Assembly (NCBI GenBank): GCA_946532115.1
Contig: CAMNBC010000002.1
Location: 1-49,174 of the forward strand
Direction: 5' to 3'
DNA from: an uncultured Treponema sp.
GTDB lineage: Bacteria; Spirochaetota; Spirochaetia; Treponematales; Treponemataceae
Length of the DNA: 49,174 nucleotides
In this document: positions 10,080-19,244 of the stretch, one piece after another
Numbering within the stretch: position 1 is the first letter of the stretch
Layout: each line of letters starts with the position of its first letter
The notes under the pieces: generated by a model
What the model saw: the letters and a program-made list of their open reading frames with translations, nothing else
Told to the model about the DNA's origin: nothing
Database searches by the model: none
Translations under genes and position numbers: made by a program

Positions 10080-10913
10080 TTATCTCTCCGTCAACTTTTT
10101 TCTCTTCTTCTGGTATTGCTTCGGCGTACACTTCATGTATTCACGGAATTTTCTCGAAAAGTACTGAATGTTATTGAAGCCGTTCGCCGTTGCAATCTCA
10201 GTAATATTATTACTTGTGTAAATCAAATCCAGACAGGCCTTTTCTATTCTGTATTTATTAATATATTCAGAAACATTCATACCCGTACTTTCCTTAAACA
10301 AGCGGATGAAGTGACTCTTACTGTAATTCGTAAGTGTAAGAAGCGATTTTAAGCTAAGATTTTCACTATAATTTTCCCGTATATAATGCAGCGCATTGTC
10401 AATTGCAGAGAGACTTCTCTTTTCTATAGCCGAAAGCTGAGAATATCGTTCATACTGTCCGGTTTCTATGGAATAGGAAATAACATCCATCAATAAAGAA
10501 CGAATAATTAAATCCCAGCCCTCTGCATTTTTGCCTAAAGCTTCAACATTATGAAAGCGCTGTGCTAGTTCAGGAGGCATTCGCAAAAAACGGCATAATC
10601 TTATACTTTCAAAAAAAGTTCTTCCGGCATCATCCGTACCACCCAGGGCTGCAGAATTAAACAGTATTCTGTAACAGCGGAATGGCCCACCCACAGTATC
10701 CTGCCTGAAAAAGTGGTCTTCAAATGAATTTATAAAAATACAATCTCCGCCCTGAATCATAGAAACTGAATTTCCGAAGTACAAAACTCCGTTACCGCTT
10801 TCAATATATATGATTTCGTATTCGACTTGCCTCTGGGGCTCTTCTGCATAGTAATCCTGCGAAAAAAAGCGTACGGCAACCGGTTGCCGTTCTTTTCCAG
10901 TTTCATTTCCCAT
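10080..10913 (-). CDS. AraC-family transcriptional regulator
   Basis: A 277-residue regulator with an N-terminal cupin-like sensor (EIIYIESGNGVLYFG, then GGDCIFINSFEDHFF) and a C-terminal AraC DNA-binding domain with two helix-turn-helix units, from about residue 170: ENLSLKSLLTLTNYSKSHFIRLFKESTGMNVSEYI and NNITEIATANGFNNIQYFSRKFREYMKCTPKQYQ. It is transcribed away from the solute-binding protein and permease genes, the arrangement seen for regulators of LplABC-type importers. It probably activates the transporter operon in response to an oligosaccharide; the ligand is unknown. Confidence 0.9.
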   Translation of the reverse strand: MGNETGKERQPVAVRFFSQDYYAEEPQRQVEYEIIYIESGNGVLYFGNSVSMIQGGDCIFINSFEDHFFRQDTVGGPFRCYRILFNSAALGGTDDAGRTFFESIRLCRFLRMPPELAQRFHNVEALGKNAEGWDLIIRSLLMDVISYSIETGQYERYSQLSAIEKRSLSAIDNALHYIRENYSENLSLKSLLTLTNYSKSHFIRLFKESTGMNVSEYINKYRIEKACLDLIYTSNNITEIATANGFNNIQYFSRKFREYMKCTPKQYQKKRKKLTER

Positions 10914-11026
10914 AGGGGTATTCTACTATGAAAAATAACGAAATTCAACGCAAAATGAGACTTTTTTATAAATATTATAATACTTTAAGTGTTTTTTTAG
11001 CAAAATAACGGTTTTATCATAATATA

Positions 11027-11036
11027 AAAACGTTTT
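11027..11036. promoter_or_regulatory. LacI-type operator before the sugar ABC operon
   Basis: A perfect 10-bp palindrome, AAAACGTTTT, centred on CG lies 39 nt before the solute-binding protein start. It matches the core of the site at 7612-7619 in the xylan locus. CG-centred palindromes of this kind are typical of LacI/GalR repressors. Nearby AATAACGGTTTTAT (about 11004-11017) may be a weaker second site. Confidence 0.45.
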
Positions 11037-11075
11037 ACCATGTTTTTACTAAAAGTTTATAAATGGAGGACTTTT

Positions 11076-12797
11076 ATGAAAAAAATGATGTTAGCAGCTG
11101 CAGCAGCAGTTCTGGCATTGAGCCTGGTGGGATGTAGCAAGGGCGGTGCTTCTGGAAAGAAAGACGCTCTCAACATCTCTGTATTTACAATTCAGCAGCG
11201 TGAACAGCCACCTGCTGACAACAAGACCTACAAATGGATTGAGGAAAATTTCGGTGTAACATTCAACTGGGATATCCTCGTAGGCGACAAAGACCAGAAG
11301 ATTGGTGTACTTATTGCTTCTGGTGACCTTCCTGACCTCGTAGAAGTAGACTCAGAGAAGTTCCAGGGTGCAGGATGCTTGCGCGACCTTAAGCCACTCG
11401 TTGAAAAATATGCTCCAAACTTGATGAAGCACTATTCTTCAGAATGGAAGAAAATGCTTGATGCAGACTCTGAAAAGGATGCAAACGGCAAAATCGTAAA
11501 AGAACACATCTACTCACTCCCTAACTATGGTGTAAATGATGGTGTTCCTTCTGATACATACTACAACCAGAATGGCTGGTGGATTCAGAAAGCAGTTCTT
11601 AAGGAATTCGGATATCCTACAATTAAGACAATCGACCAGTACTTCGATCTTCTCGAAGCTTACTACAAGAAATATCCTACAATTGATGGAATGCCAACAA
11701 TTCCATTCAATATCATCACAGCTGACTGGGAAGCATTTGACCTCTGGAACCCACCTAACTTCTTGGCTGGTTATCCAAACGATGGTAACGGACACGTTAC
11801 TCTCGAAAATGGTAAATATGTTTACACAGACAACTTCGTAGATGCAAATGCTAAGAGATGGTTCAAGCTTGCTAACGGATACTTCCAGCGCGGTTTGATC
11901 GATCCAGCTTCATTCACAGATAACCGTGACCAGTACTATGCTAAGATTTCTCAGGGCCGTGTACTTGGTATGTTTATCCAGGGATGGCAGTTCATGGGTG
12001 ATAACGCTGAAAACGCACTCTGGTCTGCAGGAAAAGACGAGAGAACATACGCTCCACTCGCTATCACATTTGATGAATCTATCCGCCCTCACTACCGTGA
12101 TCAGGCTCTTCCAAACCTCCAGAGAGGTTATGGTATCACTGTAAAGTGTCCTGAAGACAAGGCTATCAAGATTCTTCAGTTCATGGACAAGATGATTTCT
12201 GAAGAAAACCAGAAGATCCTCTACTGGGGATTCGAAGGTGAAGATTACCTCATCGATACAGACGGTTCTAAGACTGGAACAAAGGGTGCTGCATACCGTA
12301 CACAGGCTATGCGCGACCAGCAGAAAGATCCACAGTACAACCAGAAACACTACGCTCTCCTCTGGAGAGAAGAAGCTCCAAAACTTGAAGGAACAATGGC
12401 TTCTGGCTATACACGTTCTATGGATGACCTTCCATGGGAATATGAGCTTTCACAGAAACAGGTTGATATCGACCTCTGGAAGGCTTATGGTGTAGGTTCA
12501 TACGCTGAATTCGTTGATCCTAACCCACCAAAGAATGCCGGCTGGTACCCAATGTGGCAGTGTAACCCATCTGCTGAAAAGGGTGGATTCGAAGAAGAAG
12601 CAGCAGTTGCTATGACAGGCTTCGAAACAGTACAGCGCAAGTACCTCCCAGCTATGATTATGGGAAAACCAGAAGACTTCGAAAAGACATGGGCTGAGTA
12701 CGAATCATTGCTCAAACCACTTACTGAAACATACAATAAGTTCATGCAGCAGCAGCTCGACAACCGTGTAGAAGCATTCGGTGGCTTCAAAGACTAA
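11076..12797 (+). CDS. Extracellular solute-binding lipoprotein of an LplA/YtcQ-type sugar ABC transporter
   Basis: Binds an oligosaccharide outside the inner membrane and delivers it to the two permeases that follow. I place the start at the ATG at 11076, not the upstream ATG at 11040, because GGAGGA ends 5 nt before it and the protein then begins with a textbook signal (MKKMMLAAAAAV...LSLVGC, lipid-bearing Cys about residue 21). The 573 residues fit the large (>500 aa) LplA group rather than the ~420-aa maltose-type proteins. Codon use is strongly biased (few rare codons), as for a very abundant protein. Two stem-loops directly after the stop probably cap its mRNA and leave the permeases at lower level. 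The AraC regulator is divergent. No ATPase gene is present; a shared MsmK-type ATPase elsewhere is expected. Confidence 0.93.
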   Translation: MKKMMLAAAAAVLALSLVGCSKGGASGKKDALNISVFTIQQREQPPADNKTYKWIEENFGVTFNWDILVGDKDQKIGVLIASGDLPDLVEVDSEKFQGAGCLRDLKPLVEKYAPNLMKHYSSEWKKMLDADSEKDANGKIVKEHIYSLPNYGVNDGVPSDTYYNQNGWWIQKAVLKEFGYPTIKTIDQYFDLLEAYYKKYPTIDGMPTIPFNIITADWEAFDLWNPPNFLAGYPNDGNGHVTLENGKYVYTDNFVDANAKRWFKLANGYFQRGLIDPASFTDNRDQYYAKISQGRVLGMFIQGWQFMGDNAENALWSAGKDERTYAPLAITFDESIRPHYRDQALPNLQRGYGITVKCPEDKAIKILQFMDKMISEENQKILYWGFEGEDYLIDTDGSKTGTKGAAYRTQAMRDQQKDPQYNQKHYALLWREEAPKLEGTMASGYTRSMDDLPWEYELSQKQVDIDLWKAYGVGSYAEFVDPNPPKNAGWYPMWQCNPSAEKGGFEEEAAVAMTGFETVQRKYLPAMIMGKPEDFEKTWAEYESLLKPLTETYNKFMQQQLDNRVEAFGGFKD

Positions 12798-12832
12798 TTA
12801 AGCACTGACCTTTTGGTCTAAACTTAGTTAGT

Positions 12833-12868
12833 GACGGAGGAATGCAAAAAAAAAAGCATTCTTCCGTC
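12833..12868 (+). terminator. Stem-loop after the solute-binding protein gene
   Basis: GACGGAGGAATGC pairs with GCATTCTTCCGTC across a ten-A loop (13 bp with one G-U). It is followed by A rather than T, so it acts more like a processing or stability hairpin than a terminator. A small GACC-TTTT-GGTC hairpin lies just before it (12807-12818). Confidence 0.65.
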
Positions 12869-12869
12869 T

Positions 12870-12907
12870 AAAAAAAAGTCCACGCTTTTTAAGTGGACTT
12901 TTTTTTA
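12870..12907. terminator. Intrinsic terminator/attenuator between binding protein and permease genes
   Basis: GTCCAC pairs with GTGGAC, extended by an A8 run on the left and a T8-9 run on the right, giving a classical U-tailed terminator readable in either direction. Lying 25 nt before the permease start, it should let only part of the transcripts continue, a common way to make binding protein in excess over permease. Confidence 0.8.
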
Positions 12908-12931
12908 TATCATTTTTATGGGTGTTTTTTT

Positions 12932-13912
12932 ATGAAAACTAAAAAAGATTCTGGTTCTGCAAAGGATAAAACTACTACAGAACTTATAAACTTAAATAAA
13001 AAAAGTAAAATGAAACTTCTTGGAAAGCAGAAAATGCTTATCCTCATGTCGCTTCCTTTCGTACTTTACATCATTTTGTTCAGATACATCCCTCTCTGGG
13101 GATGGACAATGGCTTTTCAGGATTATAAGCCATACAAAACTTTCTCTCAGCAGGATTGGGTAGGTTTTAAGTGGTTTGTTGAACTTTTTAAGCAAAAAGA
13201 ATTTTTGCTTTCATTAAGAAATACTGTAGGCATGAGCCTTATCAGTACTGCTTTAGGATATATTACTGCAATTTTACTTGCTGTCTTTATGAACGAAGTT
13301 CGCTTCATTGGTGTAAAAAGATTCGTTCAGACAGTTTCTTATCTTCCGCACTTTCTTTCCTGGGTTATTGTAACAGGTCTCGTTGCAAACGTACTTGTTG
13401 GAGATAATACAGGAATTTTAAATAGCATTTTATTGGGCCTTAATTTAATTGACGAACCAATTCAGTGGCTTGCTAAACAGAAATACTTCTGGCATATCAT
13501 AGGTTGGACTTATGTTTGGAAGGAAGTAGGATGGAATACAATCGTTTATCTTGGTGCAATGACAGCAATTGACCCTTGTCTTTATGAAGCTGCCCAGATT
13601 GATGGTTGTGGTCGACTCCGCAAAATCTGGCACATTACATTGCCGGGAATCAAATCAACAATCATCATTATGATGATTATGTCTGCCGGACACATTCTTG
13701 ATGCAAACTTTGAAATGCCATACTTATTGCAAAATGGTATGATTCAGGATGTAGCAACCACAATTGATATCTATGTATTGAAATATGGTTTCAAACTGTC
13801 ACGCTACGGTCTTGCAACAGCTGCCGGTATCTTTAAGAATGCCGTAAATATTTTACTGCTTGTATTAGCAAATACTATCGCTAAGAGAAGTGGTGAGGAG
13901 CGTCTGATATAA
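12932..13912 (+). CDS. Sugar ABC transporter permease (LplB type)
   Basis: First integral-membrane subunit of the oligosaccharide importer. I choose the ATG at 12932 (protein MKTKKDSG..., 326 residues) over the in-frame ATG at 12893, which lies inside the terminator stem. About six membrane segments are visible, starting with LILMSLPFVLYIILFRYIPLWGW. The EAA loop that contacts the ATPase is EAAQIDGCGRLRKIWHITLPGI. The stop overlaps the next start as TAATG. The ligand is unknown; neighbouring enzymes point to xylan- or glucan-derived oligosaccharides. Confidence 0.92.
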   Translation: MKTKKDSGSAKDKTTTELINLNKKSKMKLLGKQKMLILMSLPFVLYIILFRYIPLWGWTMAFQDYKPYKTFSQQDWVGFKWFVELFKQKEFLLSLRNTVGMSLISTALGYITAILLAVFMNEVRFIGVKRFVQTVSYLPHFLSWVIVTGLVANVLVGDNTGILNSILLGLNLIDEPIQWLAKQKYFWHIIGWTYVWKEVGWNTIVYLGAMTAIDPCLYEAAQIDGCGRLRKIWHITLPGIKSTIIIMMIMSAGHILDANFEMPYLLQNGMIQDVATTIDIYVLKYGFKLSRYGLATAAGIFKNAVNILLLVLANTIAKRSGEERLI

Positions 13913-14850
13913 TGGAAAAGACAATTGACTATGCAGCAGCCAGAAGGCGCACAAATATCAGCAATCTGATTTTTGATATAATTATTTATCTTACACTGAT
14001 TTTCGTTGTTATTGTAACTGTATATCCTTTCTGGAATACAATCGCAATTTCTTTAAACGATGGCCTTGATTCTCTTACAGGCGGAATTAAGCTTTTACCA
14101 AGAAAGTTTACCTGGAAAAACTATACTAATCTCTTTACCACTCCTCGTATCTTCCAGGCAGGTATTATTTCTGTATCACGAACAATCATTCAGACTGTTC
14201 TAAGCGTATTCTGTACAACAATGCTTGCATACGCTTTGAGCCGCAAGGAATTTGTTCTCAGAAAACCTCTCACAACTATTCTTGTAATTTCTATGTATGT
14301 AAATGCAGGTTTAATTCCTGGATACATGCTTATCAAGAATCTTCACCTTCTTGGTAAATATGCAGTTTATATTGTTCCTGCCCTTGTAGATGTATTCAAC
14401 TTCATTCTTGTAAGAACTTACATCAATGGTTTACCAGACAGTTTCGTAGAATCAGCTCGTATTGATGGTGCCAATGAGTTTAGAATCTTCATTCAGATTA
14501 TCTGGCCACTTATCGTTCCTTCAATTGCTATGGTTTCACTGTTTACTGCAGTAGGAGCATGGAACAGTTGGTTCGATACATACCTTTATGCATCTAACAA
14601 ACCTAAGCTTCATTCTTTGCAGTATGTATTGATGTCTATTCTTCAGGCCAGCCAGAACCAGAGTGCAAACGCAAATGATGCTAACGCTATGGCCGTTGCA
14701 GCAGGTTCAGGTGCAACCAGCACATCTGTTACACCAATCAGTACACGTTCTGCAATTACCGTAGTTGCAACATTGCCAATCCTCGTTGTATATCCGTTTG
14801 TTCAGAAATACTTCGTTGTTGGAATGACAATTGGTGGTGTAAAAGAGTAA
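13912..14850 (+). CDS. Sugar ABC transporter permease (LplC type)
   Basis: Second membrane subunit, 312 residues with about six membrane segments (first LIFDIIIYLTLIFVVIVTVYPFW). The EAA loop is ESARIDGANEFRIFIQIIWPLI. A stretch rich in Asn, Ala and Ser (QNQSANANDANAMAVAAG) lies before the last membrane segment, a loop seen in carbohydrate permeases of this subfamily. Coupled to the upstream permease through a one-base TAATG overlap. A dispersed GGCAAGC-GCTTGCC repeat and an intrinsic terminator follow. Confidence 0.92.
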   Translation: MEKTIDYAAARRRTNISNLIFDIIIYLTLIFVVIVTVYPFWNTIAISLNDGLDSLTGGIKLLPRKFTWKNYTNLFTTPRIFQAGIISVSRTIIQTVLSVFCTTMLAYALSRKEFVLRKPLTTILVISMYVNAGLIPGYMLIKNLHLLGKYAVYIVPALVDVFNFILVRTYINGLPDSFVESARIDGANEFRIFIQIIWPLIVPSIAMVSLFTAVGAWNSWFDTYLYASNKPKLHSLQYVLMSILQASQNQSANANDANAMAVAAGSGATSTSVTPISTRSAITVVATLPILVVYPFVQKYFVVGMTIGGVKE

Positions 14851-14862
14851 GCCTAAAATAAG

Positions 14863-14888
14863 AGGCAAGCAGTGCTTGCCGACTTATC
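14863..14888. repeat. Short copy of the AAGC-(A/T)G-GCTT dispersed repeat
   Basis: GGCAAGCAGTGCTTGCC followed by GACTTA, preceded by CCTAAAATAAGA. It matches the hairpin end of the longer element at 40875-40962 and 21013-21103 and the short copy at 31590-31612. Confidence 0.7.
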
Positions 14889-14897
14889 AAACTAGTG

Positions 14898-14934
14898 CGG
14901 TGGTTTTTAGATATCGAAACCACCGTTTTTTTTT
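14898..14934 (+). terminator. Intrinsic terminator after the ABC permease genes
   Basis: CGGTGGTTT pairs with AAACCACCG (9 bp), followed by nine T residues. It ends the transporter operon only 10 nt before the next start, whose Shine-Dalgarno GGAGA follows the T-run, so the esterase depends on read-through or on regulated release of this structure. Confidence 0.85.
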
Positions 14935-14944
14935 GGAGAAAAAA

Positions 14945-16336
14945 ATGCTTCGTATAGTAAAAACTAAACTCGGAATCGTTGAAGGCATTCCTGCCGCAGA
15001 CCCTCGCATAACAGCTTTTAAATCTGTTCCATTTGCAAAACCACCAGTAGGAAATTTGCGTTTTGCACCCCCACAGCCTGCTGAACCTTGGGATGGAGTA
15101 CGCCAGTGTTATAAATTTCCTCCAATTCCAGTTCAACCCTCCCCTAACCGAAATCCTCCACCTGAGGATGTATATTCACGAGAATGGTCGGTAGACCCGG
15201 ATATTCCAGTAAGCGAAGATTGTCTTTACCTGAATATCTGGACTCCTGCAAAGACAGGAAAAGAAAAACTTCCTGTTTACTTCTGGATTTTTGGAGGTGG
15301 CTGGCAGGTTGGTCATACTGCAGAAATGGAATTTGACGGTGAACGTATAGCTCGCCGCGGAATTGTAGTTGTTACTGTAAATTATCGTGTAAATCTTTTT
15401 GGATTCACCTGTCATCCGGAATTAACGGCAGAATATCCTGAAAATCCAGCAAATGCAGGCCTTCAGGACCAGCTTGCCGGCCTTAAATGGATTTATGAAA
15501 ATGTAGAAGCCTTTGGCGGCGATAAAGAAAACATTACGATTGGCGGCCAGTCTGCAGGAGCCGGCAGCGTACTTTTCCACATTGGTAATCCGGACAGCCG
15601 CAAATATTTTAAGAGAGCTGTTGTAGACAGCGGTCTCATATATGCGCCAAACATGCCTGATATGTTCCCTAAGCGTAACGTAGCAGATGCAGAAAAGCTT
15701 GGTCAGGAATTCATTAAATTCTGTGGCTGTAATTCCCTTTCAGAAGCCCGTAAACTCACCACAGAACAGCTTCGACAGAAATGGGACCAATGGGGAGGCT
15801 ATCCAAAATCAATTGCCAGCTGGACACCGGTCTTTGATGAAAAGTACAACAGAGGCAGCTTGATTGAAGTTGTTTCTGAAGGCAAGTGTACTCCCTGCCC
15901 TATTTTTACAGGCTTTACAACCGATGAATTTATTTTCGGTGGAATGCACGCCGTAGAAATGGGTGTAAGAAAACTGATGAAGGAAGAGGAAAAACGAAAT
16001 CTCAATATTCAAAATTACTGCTATAAATTTGATGTTCCAATTCCAGGCTGGGATCATCCTGGAAAATTCCACTCCGTTGATTTGTGGTTCTGGTTTGAAA
16101 GTCTGGCAAAATGCTGGAGACCATTTAAGGGAGTGCATTATGATGTAGCACGTCAGATGTGTGATTATCTCTGTAACTTCATTAAAAATGGAAATCCAAA
16201 TGGTAAAGACCTGAATGGTGAACCGCTTCCGGAATGGACGCCATATACTTCAGAGAAAGAAAACTTCATGGAATTTACAACCGGCAGCGCTCAAAACCGC
16301 ATACCGGCAAGTGAAGAAATGAAGAAGTATCTTTGA
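14945..16336 (+). CDS. Type-B carboxylesterase (alpha/beta hydrolase)
   Basis: Hydrolyses carboxylic esters; next to xylan enzymes it may act on acetylated or feruloylated oligosaccharides. The start at 14945 is preferred over the upstream ATG at 14876, which lies before the terminator; GGAGA is 5 nt upstream. The 463 residues contain SEDCLYLNIW, the oxyanion loop FGGGW, the nucleophile Ser203 in GGQSAGAG and a likely catalytic His376 in FHSVDLWFWF. The acid is probably the Asp or Glu in the TTDEFIF segment. No signal peptide, so cytoplasmic. It follows the ABC transporter and precedes a large inverted repeat. Confidence 0.88.
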   Translation: MLRIVKTKLGIVEGIPAADPRITAFKSVPFAKPPVGNLRFAPPQPAEPWDGVRQCYKFPPIPVQPSPNRNPPPEDVYSREWSVDPDIPVSEDCLYLNIWTPAKTGKEKLPVYFWIFGGGWQVGHTAEMEFDGERIARRGIVVVTVNYRVNLFGFTCHPELTAEYPENPANAGLQDQLAGLKWIYENVEAFGGDKENITIGGQSAGAGSVLFHIGNPDSRKYFKRAVVDSGLIYAPNMPDMFPKRNVADAEKLGQEFIKFCGCNSLSEARKLTTEQLRQKWDQWGGYPKSIASWTPVFDEKYNRGSLIEVVSEGKCTPCPIFTGFTTDEFIFGGMHAVEMGVRKLMKEEEKRNLNIQNYCYKFDVPIPGWDHPGKFHSVDLWFWFESLAKCWRPFKGVHYDVARQMCDYLCNFIKNGNPNGKDLNGEPLPEWTPYTSEKENFMEFTTGSAQNRIPASEEMKKYL

Positions 16337-16340
16337 TTTT

Positions 16341-16416
16341 ATAGATTGCTCCGCCACGCTCGCAATGACAAATATCCGTCATTGCGAGGAGTCCGAAGGG
16401 CGACGAAGCAATCTAT
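16341..16416. repeat. Large inverted repeat, GTCATTGCGAG family
   Basis: Left arm ATAGATTGCT-CGCC-CTCGCAATGAC and right arm GTCATTGCGAG...GGCGACGAAGCAATCTAT face each other across about 7 nt. They form one long hairpin between the convergent esterase and beta-glucosidase genes. This 'GTCATTGCGAGGAG...GCAATCT' sequence is a known dispersed palindromic repeat type in unrelated bacteria; I recognise the type, not its mechanism. It could act as a bidirectional terminator. Confidence 0.75.
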
Positions 16417-17739
16417 TTAAAGATTTTCCCCATTTTTTTCAATCACTTCTTTATACCAGTAAGCAGAATCCTTTGGAATGCGATTAAGAGTTTTGTAATC
16501 GCAGAAAATCATACCAAAACGCGGATTATAGCCTTTAGCCCATTCAAAATTATCCATGAATGACCACTGGAAATAGCCGCGGACATCACAACCAGAATCA
16601 GCTGCAGTTTTAAGTCCACGCAAATATCGCTGTAAGAAATCAATTCTGTTTGGGTCATGAACTTTACCATCAAGGCTAATCCAGTCATGACAAGAAAGTC
16701 CATTTTCTGTGATATATATAGGAAGCTTATAGCGTTTGGTAAAATGTTTTACACCCCACTCAAGTCCTGAATCAAATGTATCCCAGCCGATTTCTGTATG
16801 TGGAGTTCCACGGAATCTTTCATATTCACCAACATACTTAGCCTGATAGATATTCAAACCAATAAAATCAATCTTTTGACTAATCAGTTTCATATCTTCT
16901 TCTGTAAAGGCAGGGAACATGTCTCCCGCAGCCTTCAACAATTCTTCCGGATATTTTCCAAATACAATCGGATCTGCCCAATATGAATCCATCCAGTAGA
17001 AAGGTCCAAGAGGACAAGAAAAATATGAATCATAAGCATTCTGCTCATCAGCTTTTGAAACAGGAATTGCAGGCATTGTTGCAAGTGTAATTCCAACCTC
17101 AGCATCCGGTACAAGACTTCTCAAAACCTTAACTGCCCTTCCGTGTGCAAGATGTACATTATGGCCAATATGAAGCAGATCTCTTGTACTCATCTGGAAT
17201 CCAGGAGCATGAGATCCCTGAGCACAACCACAGCCAACAAAAACAGAAGGTTCATTAAAAGTAATAAAATGCTTTACTCTGTCACCTAACCTTTTTGCAA
17301 TTGCTGTAGTATACTCTTCAAACCAGAGCGGACTTTCAGGATTAGCCCAACCACCTTTTAGCTGCAGACAATAAGGCAAATCCCAGTGATAAAGAGTTAC
17401 ATAAGGAATAATATTATATTTTAAGAGCTCGTCTACAAGGTTACTGTAAAATTCAAGCCCCTTTTCGTTTATACGACCTGTTCCATCAGGAAGTATACGA
17501 GTCCAGGCGATTGAAAAACGATATGCCTTAAGCCCCATATCAGCCATTAATTTTACATCTTCCTTATAACGATGGTAATGATCACAGGCAATGTCTCCAT
17601 TTGAGTTATCTTCTATCTTTCCACCACGATGACAAAAATCATCCCAAATTGAAAGAGATTTTCCATCTTCATTCCAGGCTCCTTCAATCTGGAAAGAAGC
17701 GGTAGCTGCCCCCCAGGCAAAATCTTTTCTAAAGCTCAT
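16417..17739 (-). CDS. GH1 beta-glucosidase / 6-phospho-beta-glucosidase family enzyme
   Basis: Retaining glycosidase of 440 residues, the normal GH1 size. N-terminal FAWGAATASFQIEGAWNEDGK is the GH1 signature; acid/base Glu163 is in TFNEPS and nucleophile Glu345 is in ITENGL. There is no signal peptide, so it probably cleaves cellobiose or short beta-glucans after uptake. The late loop (W-SFMDNFEWAKGY, ending FGMIFCDY) has the Glu-Trp pattern of true beta-glucosidases rather than the Ser/Lys/Tyr pocket of phospho-enzymes. It is coupled to the upstream GH5 by a TAATG overlap, a two-step cellulose pathway: GH5 outside, GH1 inside. Confidence 0.93.
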   Translation of the reverse strand: MSFRKDFAWGAATASFQIEGAWNEDGKSLSIWDDFCHRGGKIEDNSNGDIACDHYHRYKEDVKLMADMGLKAYRFSIAWTRILPDGTGRINEKGLEFYSNLVDELLKYNIIPYVTLYHWDLPYCLQLKGGWANPESPLWFEEYTTAIAKRLGDRVKHFITFNEPSVFVGCGCAQGSHAPGFQMSTRDLLHIGHNVHLAHGRAVKVLRSLVPDAEVGITLATMPAIPVSKADEQNAYDSYFSCPLGPFYWMDSYWADPIVFGKYPEELLKAAGDMFPAFTEEDMKLISQKIDFIGLNIYQAKYVGEYERFRGTPHTEIGWDTFDSGLEWGVKHFTKRYKLPIYITENGLSCHDWISLDGKVHDPNRIDFLQRYLRGLKTAADSGCDVRGYFQWSFMDNFEWAKGYNPRFGMIFCDYKTLNRIPKDSAYWYKEVIEKNGENL

Positions 17740-19106
17740 TACTTAATCTCCTCATTAATTGCCTTTATAATCTCCGGGAAATACCATTCCTGAGTTGTAC
17801 GGTTATAATAACCATAATGTTCACCATATTCAGTTCCTTCTACTTTCCAAACCCCATTATCCCAAAGGAAACAAGGCATTCCATAAACACGAGATTCTTT
17901 TATAAAATCATGGAACCAGGCAATACGATCTTCAAGGTTATTTTTGTTTGTTGCACCATATTCACCAATATATACTGCATAACCATTAGCAATAAAATGG
18001 TCGTTAAGTTTTTTGAACATAGAAGTAAATTCTTTCTTCACAGAATCAGAATATTTAGTAATTCCAGGAGATTCCATTGCAAAATTATATGGTGTATACA
18101 TATGAACAGAAACAATAAGGCGGTCCTTACTTCCATCAAAATCCTGAGGCATTTTAAAAGTTCGAGCCAAAGCAGATTCTGGAGAAGCCTGAAGTGAAGG
18201 AACAGCAACCAGACGCTTTTTATTATTTCCGCCGCTTGCACGAATTACATCAAGAATATTTTGAGTTAGTTTATTCAAATTATTCATTGCCTTTATTGAT
18301 TTTGGAGAAGTTGCATTATACCACCATTCTTCAGATGTTCCACAAAGACGAGGTTCATTCAAAACCTCAAATACAAGATGCTCGTCATAGCCATTATTAA
18401 ATGCGAGTGCAATCTGAGCCCATACATTGCATACAAAGTCAGCTGAATTCTCGTAATTTTCATCAGTTGGATAAAATCCTTCACGAGCAGGCATTTTTGC
18501 ATCCTTAGCATAATTATCATGATGGATATTGATTACTACATACATACCATCTTCAATAGCCCAGTCTACTACCTCTTTAACCCGGCTCATCCATGCTGTT
18601 TGAATGGTATAATTGCTATCCATGATATGATGTCCCCAGGAAACTGGTATACGGATGGTTTTAATTCCGGAAGCAGCAAGACCATCTATCATGGCTTTTG
18701 TTGTTTTTGGCTGTCCCCAGCTTAATTCTGACTGCAGGCTTTTTCCACCGCCAGTTGCATCAAAAGTATTTCCAAGGTTCCATCCGGTTGTCATATCGCG
18801 AACGACATCAATTGCCTTGCGCTCATTAAAAGTTTTATTACCATTATCAACAACTGCATTATCTTTATTGAATTTAATACGCTCAACTGCCGGTATGTTT
18901 TTTTCCTCTACAACAGGAGCTTCTGTTTTATTTGTCTCTTTTTTTGCTTTAGGCTTATCTGTGGTTTGTGCCTTCAAGAAGGCATTCGCCATTGAGTTAT
19001 TATTGTCAGCTGGCAGAGACTTTTTCTTTTCACAAGAAGAAAAAATTGTCATTACCAAAATAACAAGGCAAACGCCCCACACTTTTCTGTTAAAAAAAAT
19101 CTTCAT
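17739..19106 (-). CDS. GH5 endoglucanase/cellulase lipoprotein
   Basis: Predicted endo-beta-1,4-glucanase. The N-terminus is a lipoprotein signal with lipobox IFSSC (Cys25), followed by a Lys/Glu/Pro-rich linker to about residue 90. The GH5 barrel begins near TTGWNLGNTFDA, with IRIPVSWGHH, acid/base Glu251 in VLNEPR and nucleophile Glu382 in YIGEYGA. The WNLGN-F start places it near GH5_2/GH5_4-like cellulases, but the subfamily is my estimate. It heads a two-gene unit with GH1. TATAAT lies 11 nt before the start codon, with AGGTAGGA close to the ATG, so the leader is very short. Confidence 0.9.
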   Translation of the reverse strand: MKIFFNRKVWGVCLVILVMTIFSSCEKKKSLPADNNNSMANAFLKAQTTDKPKAKKETNKTEAPVVEEKNIPAVERIKFNKDNAVVDNGNKTFNERKAIDVVRDMTTGWNLGNTFDATGGGKSLQSELSWGQPKTTKAMIDGLAASGIKTIRIPVSWGHHIMDSNYTIQTAWMSRVKEVVDWAIEDGMYVVINIHHDNYAKDAKMPAREGFYPTDENYENSADFVCNVWAQIALAFNNGYDEHLVFEVLNEPRLCGTSEEWWYNATSPKSIKAMNNLNKLTQNILDVIRASGGNNKKRLVAVPSLQASPESALARTFKMPQDFDGSKDRLIVSVHMYTPYNFAMESPGITKYSDSVKKEFTSMFKKLNDHFIANGYAVYIGEYGATNKNNLEDRIAWFHDFIKESRVYGMPCFLWDNGVWKVEGTEYGEHYGYYNRTTQEWYFPEIIKAINEEIK

Positions 19107-19185
19107 ATTCCTACCTCATTATAATATTAGCAAGAATATGAAGATTTTGACAGTCAGAAATATCTCTTATAATTGGTATAAATAT

Positions 19186-19244
19186 GAGATGCTGAAACAA
19201 GTTCAGCATGACATGCCAGTCACCCTGAACTTGTTTCAGGGTCT
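19186..19244. repeat. Two adjacent palindromes downstream of ettA
   Basis: ATGCTGAA-ACAAG-TTCAGCAT (about 19190-19210) is followed by CCCTGAA-CTTGT-TTCAGGG (about 19224-19242). The second is a copy of the GTCA-Y-CC/CTTGR repeat family, and the first shares its AACAAGTTCA core. They lie just past the ettA stop, where a terminator is expected, although there is no T-run. Confidence 0.6.

Noticed and set aside
14756-15136. 126-codon minus-strand frame before the carboxylesterase
   Set aside because: Overlaps the end of the permease, a terminator and the esterase start; only a shadow.
19147-19173. Plus-strand promoter-like TTGACA...TATAAT downstream of ettA
   Set aside because: Spacer is only 15 nt and no plus-strand gene follows; kept as a weak possibility for antisense RNA but not annotated.
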